A DNA stretch of 6,436 nucleotides, taken from Candidatus Nanopelagicales bacterium (GTDB lineage: Bacteria; Actinomycetota; Actinomycetes; S36-B12). A program made the translations under genes and the position numbers. Of the stretch, positions 1-6,152 are shown in pieces; within the stretch, counting starts at the first letter, position 1, and the number at the start of each line of letters is the position of its first letter. The DNA lies in NCBI GenBank assembly GCA_018399515.1, contig JAGYOB010000158.1:1-6436 (forward strand). The letters run 5' to 3'. The notes beneath the pieces were generated by a model. It made no database searches. It saw only the letters and a list, made by a program, of their open reading frames with translations, and had not been told where the DNA came from.

Positions 1-1
1 C

Positions 2-973
2 GGCTTGCCGCCGTTCTCCTTCACCCTCGAGGAGTTCCGGGTGGAGTTCGAGCGGGGCGAGGCCGAGCGCGGTTCGCCGAGACTGTTCGAAGCCGAGGTC
101 ACCGCCCGGGCCGAACCCGGTGCACCCGAGGTGACCGAGGTGATCCGCGTAAACGAGCCGATCGCTTTCGACGGCGCGAAGGTCTTCCTCGTCGGGCACG
201 GCTACGCCCCTCGGATCGAGGTTCGTGATGCCGAAGGCCGACTGGTCTTCGATGACGCCGTGGTTGTGCTGCCCCAGGACGGCGCCCAGACATCGGTCGG
301 AGTCGTGAAGGTCCCTGATGCGCTCCCGCAGTTGGGATTCCAGATGCTGTTCTTGCCGACAGCGGCCGTCGATGACGTCCGCGGACCCTTCTCGTCGTTC
401 CCTGACGCCGACGATCCGGCGATCTTCGCCTCGGCCTGGGTGGGCGACCTGGGTCTCGACGACGGTGTGCCCCAGAGTGTCTACCGCCTCGTCACCGATG
501 CGATGAGCCAGGTGGGGCTCGAGGCGCTGCGCCCGGGCCAGACCTGGGACCTGCCCGATGGGATCGGTTCGATGTCGTTCGTCGGGTGGCAGCGGTGGGC
601 GTCGTTTCAGGTCGCGCACGACCCCGGCAAGGAGCCGGCTTTGATCGCAGCCGGACTGGCCCTGATCGGGTTGATGATGTCGCTGTATGTCAAACGCCGT
701 CGAGTGTGGGTACGTGCAGGAGATACTCCCGACGGAGTGGCGATCGAGGTCGCGGGCCTCTCCCGCACCGATGAGGCCGACGTTGCCGATGATGTGGACC
801 AGGTCGCGATGGCAGCCGGTTCCCGCAGATCTGAGTCGGTGGACGACCCTGGATCCTCGTCGGCGATGCCGAGTGCGATGCCGAGTGCGAAGCCGAGTGC
901 GAAGCCGGGGAGCGAATCCGCGGAGCAGTCGGGAATGATGAACGGGCCGAACCAAACAGGAGGACGATCGTGA
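2..973 (+). CDS. resB: Cytochrome c biogenesis protein ResB (Ccs1), C-terminal part, 5'-truncated by window edge
   Basis: The reading frame is already open at the left edge (first full codon at 2), so the N-terminal membrane helices are missing; 323 residues remain. ResB pairs with ResC/CcsB in System II cytochrome c maturation, exporting haem and presenting it to apocytochromes outside the membrane. What is visible is a large extracytoplasmic beta-rich domain starting with the ResB-like LPPFSFTLEEF (residues 2-12), then the conserved HDPG motif (His206, family knowledge: a haem-handling histidine) just before the last membrane helix (about 213-230). A basic KRRRVWVR stop-transfer follows, then a hydrophilic cytoplasmic tail of about 85 residues. 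The tail carries a short SAMP/SAKP repeat and is likely disordered. The stop codon overlaps the ccsB start (GTGA, 970-973), indicating translational coupling. Identity is firm from motif order and the adjacent ccsB; the N-terminus cannot be judged. Confidence 0.9.
   Translation, partial: GLPPFSFTLEEFRVEFERGEAERGSPRLFEAEVTARAEPGAPEVTEVIRVNEPIAFDGAKVFLVGHGYAPRIEVRDAEGRLVFDDAVVVLPQDGAQTSVGVVKVPDALPQLGFQMLFLPTAAVDDVRGPFSSFPDADDPAIFASAWVGDLGLDDGVPQSVYRLVTDAMSQVGLEALRPGQTWDLPDGIGSMSFVGWQRWASFQVAHDPGKEPALIAAGLALIGLMMSLYVKRRRVWVRAGDTPDGVAIEVAGLSRTDEADVADDVDQVAMAAGSRRSESVDDPGSSSAMPSAMPSAKPSAKPGSESAEQSGMMNGPNQTGGRS
863..910 (+). repeat. 12-nt tandem repeat in the resB tail
   Basis: Four consecutive copies of a 12-nt unit (GCGATGCCGAGT at 863-874 and 875-886; GCGAAGCCGAGT at 887-898; a fourth copy from 899 that decays after GCGAAGCCG). 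The unit is a multiple of three, so it adds the tetrapeptide A-M/K-P-S without shifting frame. It lies in the cytoplasmic tail of ResB, where length variation should be tolerated. Slippage expansion is the likely origin (inference). Confidence 0.85.
958..963 (+). promoter_or_regulatory. Ribosome binding site of ccsB
   Basis: AGGAGG sits 6 nt before the GTG at 970. It decides the ccsB start in favour of this GTG, which lies inside the resB stop region, and supports coupled translation of the two partners of one complex. Confidence 0.8.
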
Positions 974-1953
974 GTGCTGCGGATCTGGCCGGTTGGAGCA
1001 ATGCGGCGGTTTACGCATCGATGGTTGTGCTGACCCTGTCGATGGTCGCGTTCGCCGCGACGTTCTCAGCCCGGGGGAATCGCGTCGACACCGGTGCTCG
1101 AAAGACTCCCGTCACCGTCGGTGCCGCTGCAGCCGATCCTTCCTCGGGTGGGCCCACCCAGGGTGGCGGTGATCTTTACGCGGCGCTTGATGCGCCCATC
1201 GATGAGCGTGGGCGACGTGCCGGCAACATCGGCCTCTCCCTGGCGTGGTTGGGCTTCGGTCTGCTGCTCCTCGGTGCAGTGCTGCGCGGCGTGTGGGCCG
1301 GTCGGGTTCCGTGGGGCAACATGTATGAGTACTCGCTGTCCTCGGCGGTGGCGATCCTCGGTGTCTATCTGTTCCTCTCGCTGCGCCGCGACCTGCGGTG
1401 GCTCGGGGTCTTCGCTACCGCGGCCACCCTGCTGACCGTCGGCCTAGCTGTCACGGTGCTGTACACCGAGGCGGCCCAACTCGTGCCCGCGCTCACCTCG
1501 TGGTGGCTGGTGATCCATGTGAGTGCCGCGGTCGTCTCCGGCGGGGCGTTCACCATCGCCGCAGGCTTGACCGGGTTGTATCTATGGCGAGAGCGCGCCG
1601 AACGCAAGGGTCGGGTCCGCGGCGCTGTGGCTCGGCTTCCGCAAGCGATCAAGCTGGACACGATGGCGTATCGCATCCTCGCGTTCGCCTTCCCGCTGTG
1701 GACCTTTGCGGTGATCGCCGGTGCGATCTGGGCGGAGAACGCGTGGGGTCGGTACTGGGGCTGGGACCCGAAGGAGACCTGGGCGTTCATCACCTGGGTG
1801 ATCTACGCCGGCTATCTGCATGCCCGTGCCACCGCCGGATGGCGCGGTCGGCGTGCGGCGTACATCGCGATCTTGGGCTGGGTGTCGTTCTTGATCAACT
1901 ACTTCGGCGTCAACCTGTTCGTCAACAGCCTGCATTCCTACGCCGGGGTATAG
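970..1953 (+). CDS. ccsB: Cytochrome c biogenesis protein CcsB/ResC (CcsA family haem handling protein)
   Basis: 327-residue polytopic membrane protein of the CcsA/ResC family, the partner of ResB in delivering haem for covalent attachment to c-type cytochromes. The tryptophan-rich WWD signature is visible as WGRYWGWDPKETW (residues 259-271). Candidate haem-ligand histidines flank it: His183 in WWLVIHVS and His322 in NSLHSYAG at the C-terminus. A WGNMYEY segment lies at 115-121. Hydrophobic segments fall at roughly 12-32, 86-108, 124-138, 144-167, 177-205, 231-254, 270-286 and 296-315. A hydrophilic, Gly/Ala/Pro-rich insert (about 34-82) separates the first and second helices and looks like a variable loop. 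The start is the GTG at 970, chosen because of the AGGAGG 6 nt upstream and the GTGA overlap with resB. The last codons and the TAG stop lie inside the start of a degenerate 15-nt tandem repeat. Identification is firm. Confidence 0.95.
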   Translation: MSAADLAGWSNAAVYASMVVLTLSMVAFAATFSARGNRVDTGARKTPVTVGAAAADPSSGGPTQGGGDLYAALDAPIDERGRRAGNIGLSLAWLGFGLLLLGAVLRGVWAGRVPWGNMYEYSLSSAVAILGVYLFLSLRRDLRWLGVFATAATLLTVGLAVTVLYTEAAQLVPALTSWWLVIHVSAAVVSGGAFTIAAGLTGLYLWRERAERKGRVRGAVARLPQAIKLDTMAYRILAFAFPLWTFAVIAGAIWAENAWGRYWGWDPKETWAFITWVIYAGYLHARATAGWRGRRAAYIAILGWVSFLINYFGVNLFVNSLHSYAGV

Positions 1954-2015
1954 AGCGCCGGGGCTGGCAGTGCCGAGGTTGTGAGTGCCGAAGTTGTGAG
2001 TGCCGAAGTTGTGAG
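1941..2015. repeat. Degenerate 15-nt tandem repeat across the ccsB stop codon
   Basis: Five contiguous 15-nt units: 1941-1955 CGCCGGGGTATAGAG, 1956-1970 CGCCGGGGCTGGCAG, 1971-1985 TGCCGAGGTTGTGAG, 1986-2000 and 2001-2015 both TGCCGAAGTTGTGAG. The first unit contains the ccsB stop (TAG 1951-1953), and the last ends 9 nt before the stop codon of the convergent PLDc_N-type gene. The units are nearly identical at the right and more diverged at the left, as expected of stepwise duplication. I see no strong hairpin in it, so it does not read as an intrinsic terminator, although it occupies the place where a bidirectional terminator would be expected. Confidence 0.85.
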
Positions 2016-2024
2016 CGATCGGAA

Positions 2025-2351
2025 TCAGGATGCGGCGGGATCGGCACCGCCACCGCGACGGCGGCGCATGCGCTCACTCCAGGTTTCCTGGTCGATCTTG
2101 CGCAGGAAATTCGGGTCGTCATCGGGTGCGACCGGCCCCCGGGGGCGACGCCTGCCGAATCGTGGGCGTTGTGGCCGGGGGCGGCCCGCCACAAACCACA
2201 GCACCCCGCCCAGCAGTGGGATGAGGACAACCAGGATCAGCCAGACGAATTTCGGCAGTGTTCGCACGTCGACCCGCGGAGTCCGCAGAACGTCGACGAT
2301 GAACCAGATGTACAGCGCGAGGGCGAGCAGCACGCCACCGACTCTCAACAT
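2025..2351 (-). CDS. Small PLDc_N (phospholipase D N-terminal-like) domain membrane protein
   Basis: 108-residue protein with two membrane helices: about residues 3-22 (ending in the family-typical FIVDVLRTP) and about 35-56 (FVWLILVVLIPLLGGVLWFVAGRP). The second helix pattern, with W, P and GG followed by W-x-x-x-GRP, is characteristic of the PLDc_N / PLDN family, which in actinobacteria often stands alone without a phospholipase D catalytic domain. There is no HKD motif here, so no lipase activity should be assumed. The tail is strongly basic (RPRFGRRRPRG), then carries PDDDPNFLRKID (76-87), a motif common in these actinobacterial proteins. The open frame extends upstream to 2513, but the start at 2351 is preferred because GAGGTG (2360-2365 on this strand) precedes it by 8 nt and homology begins there. 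The gene is convergent with ccsB. Its function is unknown. Confidence 0.85.
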   Translation of the reverse strand: MLRVGGVLLALALYIWFIVDVLRTPRVDVRTLPKFVWLILVVLIPLLGGVLWFVAGRPRPQRPRFGRRRPRGPVAPDDDPNFLRKIDQETWSERMRRRRGGGADPAAS

Positions 2352-2534
2352 GGGGTGGGCACCTCGCTTCCGCAATCCGTGTCGTGCTGCACTGGCTGAT
2401 CGACCAGCCGGACGGCCGGTCCGATCACTAGATCGCGACCGGATGGGGATCCTGCGTCGCACCCCCTTGACCGAGGGTGCACCTAGCCTAACCCCGACCC
2501 GGTGGATCGACATCTGTTCGCCTACCGTGGAGGG
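2352..2534. promoter_or_regulatory. Divergent intergenic control region between the PLDc_N-type and DUF4229 genes
   Basis: 183 bases without a supported gene, from which both neighbours are transcribed outward. It contains the RBS of the minus-strand gene (2360-2365), an imperfect inverted repeat at 2398-2426 (GATCG...CGATC outer arms), and several TANNNT-like -10 candidates. The best for the plus strand is TACCGT at 2523-2528, 6 nt before the ATG at 2535. On the minus strand, the complement of TAGCCT (2484-2489) gives AGGCTA, which is only a weak match. No -35 with good spacing was found, so promoter assignments are tentative. Confidence 0.4.
2523..2528 (+). promoter_or_regulatory. Candidate -10 element for a leaderless DUF4229 transcript
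   Basis: TACCGT fits the actinobacterial TANNNT -10 consensus and ends 6 nt before the ATG at 2535. Transcription would then start at or next to the A of the start codon. The GGAGGG just before the ATG is too close (about 1 nt) to work as a ribosome binding site, which also favours leaderless translation. This is inference from sequence only. Confidence 0.35.
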
Positions 2535-3020
2535 ATGCGCGGCTTGGCGGTCTACACCGGACTGAGGCTCGCCCTGCTCGCTGCGGTGTGGCTGGTCGTG
2601 CAGTTGGTCACCCCCTGGCGCGGGCTGCTGGCGATTGCCGTGGCGCTGGCCGTGTCGGGTGTGATCGGCTTCTTCGTGCTCGACCGATCCCGCGATAGCG
2701 CGAGTGTGGCGGTGTGGCGGGTATTTCGACGTATCGACGATCGGATCAAGCGCAACGAGATGCTCGAGGACGCTTTCGTGGAACGTTCACAAGCCCACGA
2801 CGCCACCGCCGGCGGAGCGCCCTCCGGTGAGACGGCGTCAGCACCCCGGCCAGTACCGGGTCAACCCGAAGTCCTGTCAACCGGTCGGCAGGGCCAAGCC
2901 GATGCCCAGGAGCACTCCGTAGACGCCGGAGAGCACACCGGTGAGCGACAGCACGGGGATGAGGTCGCGACCGGTGACCCCATCGATGACAACGAACCCG
3001 GCACGCACAGCCAGGGGTAA
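2535..3020 (+). CDS. DUF4229 domain membrane protein with antisense-overlapping tail
   Basis: 161 residues from the ATG at 2535. Two membrane helices (about 8-26 and 29-49, with VTPWRG in the turn) are followed by a charged amphipathic stretch RVFRRIDDRIKRNEMLEDAF (about 62-81). This arrangement is typical of the actinobacterial DUF4229 family, which often lies beside menA; its function is unknown. After about residue 85 the protein becomes hydrophilic and low in complexity. Residues 115-161 are encoded on the strand opposite the last 144 nt of menA, so this tail may be an accidental extension that stays open because menA has no TCA, TTA or CTA codons there. An upstream in-frame GTG at 2502 exists but has no RBS and would add 11 non-hydrophobic residues, so I prefer the ATG. 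The family call is good; the exact C-terminus is real in sequence but doubtful in importance. Confidence 0.78.
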   Translation: MRGLAVYTGLRLALLAAVWLVVQLVTPWRGLLAIAVALAVSGVIGFFVLDRSRDSASVAVWRVFRRIDDRIKRNEMLEDAFVERSQAHDATAGGAPSGETASAPRPVPGQPEVLSTGRQGQADAQEHSVDAGEHTGERQHGDEVATGDPIDDNEPGTHSQG

Positions 3021-3767
3021 CGACAGCAGGGTCCACCATGCACCCGTGATCTGCGGCCCCCAGCCGGTGGCCAAGGCGACCACGACCACGTAGGGCACCG
3101 CGAGCAATCCGATGAACAGCAGGCGGGTGCGGGCGGCTCCCAGCCGCACTGCCAATGTCAGCTTGCCGTGCTCGGTGTCGGTGGGAATGTCGCGCAGGTT
3201 ATTGGCGACCAAGATCGCGCACGCGATCGAACCAACACCCAGCGAAGCGATGAACGCGGTGCTCGACCAGGTCAACATCTGCACGTACGCGGTTCCCATC
3301 ACGGGCACGATCCCGAAGAAGACGAAGACGAATACCTCACCGAGGCCGCGATATCCATAGGGTCGCTGACCGCCGGTGTACCACCAGCCGGCAGCGATGG
3401 ATGCGGCACCGACTAGGAGCAACCACCACTGCGCGGTGAGTGCGACGAGCACCAGTCCGGCGACCGCGCCGGCGCCGAACGATGCGAATGCTGCCGTGCG
3501 CACCTGGGCCGCGGGAGCGATTCCCTGGCCGACGAGCCGCACCGGGCCCACCCGGGCGGTGTCCGTTCCGCGGATTCCGTCGCTGTAGTCATTGGCATAG
3601 TTGGCCCCCACCTGTAGGGCGATGGCGACGGTGAGCGCGAGCCCCGCTCGGGGAAGGTCGACCGACTGCGCGGATGCTGCCACGCCGGTACCTGCGGCGA
3701 CCGGTGCGATCGCCGCGGTGAGGGTCCGTGGACGGGCGCCTGCGATCCACTCCCGGATGGTGGCCAT
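2877..3767 (-). CDS. menA: 1,4-dihydroxy-2-naphthoate polyprenyltransferase
   Basis: 296-residue UbiA-superfamily membrane prenyltransferase. It joins a polyprenyl diphosphate to 1,4-dihydroxy-2-naphthoate, giving demethylmenaquinone with loss of CO2. The first Asp-rich Mg/diphosphate-binding motif is NYANDYSDGIRGTD (residues 56-69; Asp60, Asp63, Asp69). The second conserved region is NNLRDIPTDTEHGK (189-202; Asp193, Asp197, Lys202), the MenA-type version. Around these lie about eight or nine hydrophobic helices, and the length is usual for MenA. The start at 3767 (MATIREWIAGARPRTL) matches the conserved N-terminus; the frame is open up to 3833, but that stretch lies within menE. It starts 8 nt downstream of the menE stop, with AAGGGA (3780-3785) inside menE as a rather distant RBS, so it is probably co-translated with menE. 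Its 3' end overlaps the convergent DUF4229 gene by 144 nt. Confidence 0.95.
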   Translation of the reverse strand: MATIREWIAGARPRTLTAAIAPVAAGTGVAASAQSVDLPRAGLALTVAIALQVGANYANDYSDGIRGTDTARVGPVRLVGQGIAPAAQVRTAAFASFGAGAVAGLVLVALTAQWWLLLVGAASIAAGWWYTGGQRPYGYRGLGEVFVFVFFGIVPVMGTAYVQMLTWSSTAFIASLGVGSIACAILVANNLRDIPTDTEHGKLTLAVRLGAARTRLLFIGLLAVPYVVVVALATGWGPQITGAWWTLLSLPLAVRAGFVVIDGVTGRDLIPVLSLTGVLSGVYGVLLGIGLALPTG

Positions 3768-3774
3768 GGGTCGA

Positions 3775-5043
3775 TCAGTTCCCTTCGTCGGGCAAGCGGG
3801 CATCGATCGCCCGTTCGGTGGGCGGGAGTTCATCGGTGGTGAGCAATGCGCGTGCTATCCGACGGTCGATCTTGCCACCTGGCAGATAGGGCAGGACCGA
3901 GACCGACCTCACGGTGCGGGGAACAGCGATCCCACCCAGTCGCTCGCGGACGACCTGCTCGATTGCCTGCTCCCGACTCTCGGGGCTGTCGTGGGCCGAT
4001 GTGTGGTCGGGAATGACCAGGGCGTGCAGATGCGTACCGTCGACCTCGTCGCTCACGGGGATGACCACCGCTTCGCGCACCAACCCCGAATCGACGATTG
4101 CTCGTTCCACCGCACCGATCGCTACGTTGATCCCGCGGATCTGCACGATGTCGTCGATGCGTCCCAGAACACTGAGACGGTGACCATCCCAGGCGCCGAT
4201 GTCACCGGTGGCGAAAGTGTTGCCGGTGAAGGACGTGGCGGTGTCATCCGGTCGCAGTCGATAGCCGAGTGCGCACATCGCACCGGCGAGGTGGATGCGA
4301 CCGCCATCGTCGACGCGAACCGACACTCCCTCGAGAGGCTCGCCGTCGTGCACGCATCCACCGCATGTCTCGGTCATGCCGTAGGTGGTTGTGATGTCGA
4401 TGCCGAGGTCGCGGGCCTGCGTGAGAAGGCGGGCAGGGGCGGCTGACCCACCGAGGAACACCCGTCGCATGGCACGCAACGCTGCTCGACCGACCTCGTC
4501 GCGCAGCAGCAGCGCAACCTGGGTCGGCACCAGTGAGACCACGGGACCATCCCCGGCAACGGGTCGAATGGCGTTGGCGAACACCTCGGAGGTGAACCGG
4601 CCCGCACCACCGATGGATTCCACGGTCACGATCGGCGCGTCGTCGATCACCGCGCGAATGATCACCCCGAGGCCTCCGGCGGTAGTCACCGGCAGTGCCG
4701 CCACACGGGGTGCGTCGGTGAGTTCCGGATATCGATCACGCCACATCGCCGACATCGCCAGAAGGTTCTCCCGGGACCAGCACACTGCCTTGGGGTCACC
4801 TGTGGAGCCGCTGGTGAGGAGAACAACCGCCGTGCGCGGGTCCTCAAGAGGTAGGTGTGGCTGCACGATCGCGATGGCTGGCCCTGGATCGGGAACGAAA
4901 GCGAAGGGCGCACGGGCGGAGGTCAGCGCCTGTTCGATCAACCCCCGGGCGATGCTGGCACCGGGTGGGCCCGGTGGTGCCCCGACGATGGTGAGGTGGT
5001 CGCCAGCCCCCTCTTCTTCGGCCGGCGTTGCAGGTGCGGGCAT
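3775..5043 (-). CDS. menE: o-Succinylbenzoate-CoA ligase (adenylate-forming)
   Basis: 422-residue ANL-superfamily enzyme. It adenylates o-succinylbenzoate and transfers it to CoA, feeding MenB. Visible motifs: the phosphate-binding loop TSGSTGDPK (77-85), adenine/acyl motif TTYGMTETCGG (219-229), FATGDIGAWDG (277-287) with ribose-binding Asp281, the hinge region GRIDDIVQIRGINV (294-307), and the C-terminal catalytic lysine in LPYLPGGKIDRR (384-395, Lys391). The protein lacks the long N-terminal region of general acyl-CoA synthetases, as is usual for actinobacterial MenE. In the position where family members I recall have LPxHHxAG, this one reads LPVTTAGG (117-124). The start is set at ATG 5043. 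The frame continues to 5151, but that would run into menB and include the intergenic inverted repeat. menA follows after 7 nt. MenE is supported over another acyl-CoA ligase mainly by context and length. Confidence 0.92.
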   Translation of the reverse strand: MPAPATPAEEEGAGDHLTIVGAPPGPPGASIARGLIEQALTSARAPFAFVPDPGPAIAIVQPHLPLEDPRTAVVLLTSGSTGDPKAVCWSRENLLAMSAMWRDRYPELTDAPRVAALPVTTAGGLGVIIRAVIDDAPIVTVESIGGAGRFTSEVFANAIRPVAGDGPVVSLVPTQVALLLRDEVGRAALRAMRRVFLGGSAAPARLLTQARDLGIDITTTYGMTETCGGCVHDGEPLEGVSVRVDDGGRIHLAGAMCALGYRLRPDDTATSFTGNTFATGDIGAWDGHRLSVLGRIDDIVQIRGINVAIGAVERAIVDSGLVREAVVIPVSDEVDGTHLHALVIPDHTSAHDSPESREQAIEQVVRERLGGIAVPRTVRSVSVLPYLPGGKIDRRIARALLTTDELPPTERAIDARLPDEGN

Positions 5044-5128
5044 GCCGATGAGCGTAGGGCTGACTAGGTTGGACCGCAGGCACCGCGCCCCGCGGTGCAT
5101 CCGAAGTCGAGAGGTCCCCGCAGATCCC
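5044..5128. promoter_or_regulatory. menE/menB divergent promoter region with perfect inverted repeat
   Basis: 85 bases between two outward-facing men genes. A perfect inverted repeat occupies 5080-5098: GCACCGCG, loop CCC, CGCGGTGC. It could be an operator serving both directions or a hairpin in a 5' leader. On the minus strand TACGCT (5056-5051) lies 7 nt before the menE ATG, a TANNNT -10 placed for a leaderless menE transcript. On the plus strand TAGGTT (5065-5070) is a possible -10 for menB, which would put the inverted repeat in the menB leader. No good -35 accompanies either. These are inferences. Confidence 0.45.
5080..5098. repeat. Perfect 8-bp inverted repeat with 3-nt loop
   Basis: Arms 5080-5087 (GCACCGCG) and 5091-5098 (CGCGGTGC) are exact reverse complements around CCC. 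Pairing does not extend beyond position 5079/5099 (G opposite A). No T-run follows on either strand, so it is not an intrinsic terminator. A protein-binding operator or leader hairpin is more plausible. Confidence 0.8.
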
Positions 5129-6094
5129 ATGACGAACGAATCGCCGACCACCGGTCAGCCCTTCGATTCACGCACCCGCTACCCCCTGCCCGCCGTGGTC
5201 GAGGAGAGCAGCCCCGCTTTCACCGATCCCGCGTACTCCAGCATCGAGCCGGGCTGCGATTGGCGCAGCGAAGGCGACTACACCGATATCCGATACGAGG
5301 TATCCACGGGGGCTGACGCCGGAATCGCGAAGCTGACCATCAATCGACCCCACAAGCGCAATGCCTTCCGCCCCCAGACGCTGTTCGAACTCGCCGATGC
5401 CATGAACCGTGCTCGCGACGATGACGGGATCGGCGTCATCATCCTCACCGGTCAGGGGGATTGGGCGTTCTGCTCCGGAGGAGACCAGATGATCCGGGGG
5501 GATGACGGCTACATCGGCGATGACGATGTGGCGCGCAAAGGCATCGGTCGGTTGAACGTGCTCGACTTGCAGATCCAGATCCGACGGACTCCCAAACCGG
5601 TGATCGCGATGGTCGCGGGATACGCGATCGGGGGCGGTCATGTCCTGCACGTCGTGTGCGATCTGACGATCGCCGGGCACAACGCTCGATTCGGACAGAC
5701 CGGCCCCAAGGTGGGCTCGTTCGATGGCGGCTATGGCTCAGGGCTGCTCGCGCGCACGATCGGCCAGAAGCGATCGCGCGAGGTATGGATGATGTGCGAG
5801 CAATACGGCGCCGAGCAGGCGTTCGACTGGGGGCTGGCGAACGCCGCTGTTCCGCTGCCCGATCTGGAGAAAGAGACGGTGCGCTGGGCCAAACGGATGC
5901 TGAGCTTGTCGCCGCTGGCACTGCGCATGCTCAAGGCCTCCCACAATGCAGCCGATGATGGGCTCGCTGGGATCCAGCAGCTCGCGGGCGATGCGACACT
6001 CCTGTTCTATATGTCAGAGGAGGCGCAGGAAGGCCGCAACGCCTATGCGCAGCGTCGCACCCCTGACTTCGAACAGTTTCCGCGCAGGCCGTGA
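5129..6094 (+). CDS. menB: 1,4-dihydroxy-2-naphthoyl-CoA synthase
   Basis: 321-residue crotonase-fold enzyme. It performs the Dieckmann-type ring closure of o-succinylbenzoyl-CoA to 1,4-dihydroxy-2-naphthoyl-CoA. Motifs: TINRPHKRNAFRPQT (70-84), oxyanion-hole FCSGGDQ (114-120), GGYIGDD-type loop near Tyr128 (reads DGYIGDD), second oxyanion-hole segment GYAIGGGHVLHVVCDLTIA (164-182), the MenB hallmark QTGPKVGSFDGGYGSG (190-205) with catalytic Ser197 and Asp199, and C-terminal TLLFYMSEEAQEGRNAY (290-306) ending in RTPDFEQFPRRP. About 45 extra residues precede the conserved core (from GDYTDIRYEV). Gly192 occupies the position that is Asp in Mycobacterium tuberculosis MenB, as in bicarbonate-using enzymes. 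The start at ATG 5129 is the only reasonable one before the core, although its RBS candidate GAGAGG (5109-5114) is 14 nt away. It diverges from menE and probably leads a menB-menC operon. Confidence 0.96.
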   Translation: MTNESPTTGQPFDSRTRYPLPAVVEESSPAFTDPAYSSIEPGCDWRSEGDYTDIRYEVSTGADAGIAKLTINRPHKRNAFRPQTLFELADAMNRARDDDGIGVIILTGQGDWAFCSGGDQMIRGDDGYIGDDDVARKGIGRLNVLDLQIQIRRTPKPVIAMVAGYAIGGGHVLHVVCDLTIAGHNARFGQTGPKVGSFDGGYGSGLLARTIGQKRSREVWMMCEQYGAEQAFDWGLANAAVPLPDLEKETVRWAKRMLSLSPLALRMLKASHNAADDGLAGIQQLAGDATLLFYMSEEAQEGRNAYAQRRTPDFEQFPRRP

Positions 6095-6152
6095 TCGTGA
6101 CCTCGATCTCGGGCGGCTGAGTGAACGGGTGCCATTGACCGTGACATCGACC

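Noticed and set aside
1398..2399. 333-codon plus-strand open frame overlapping ccsB, with a Cys/Ser/Glu repeat
   Set aside because: It lies in another frame of ccsB and antisense to the PLDc_N-type gene. The Cys-rich stretch is simply the 15-nt tandem repeat read in a different frame, and no known family is visible.
2481..2499. DtxR/IdeR-like iron box around TAGCCTAACC
   Set aside because: Only the right half matches the remembered 19-bp consensus; the left half (TGCACC in place of TTAGGT) does not, so a functional iron box is unlikely.
2352..2513. N-terminal extension of the PLDc_N-type protein to 162 residues
   Set aside because: The added 54 residues are basic and unlike the family, and a good RBS (GAGGTG, 8 nt spacing) precedes the ATG at 2351.
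3601..4446. 281-codon plus-strand open frame opposite menE/menA
   Set aside because: It is antisense to two strongly supported genes, with no RBS and no recognisable domain; long antisense frames are expected in GC-rich DNA.
4385..5128. In-frame upstream extension of menB by 248 codons
   Set aside because: The extension is antisense to menE and low in complexity (Arg/Ser/Pro-rich); the crotonase homology and ordinary length support the ATG at 5129.
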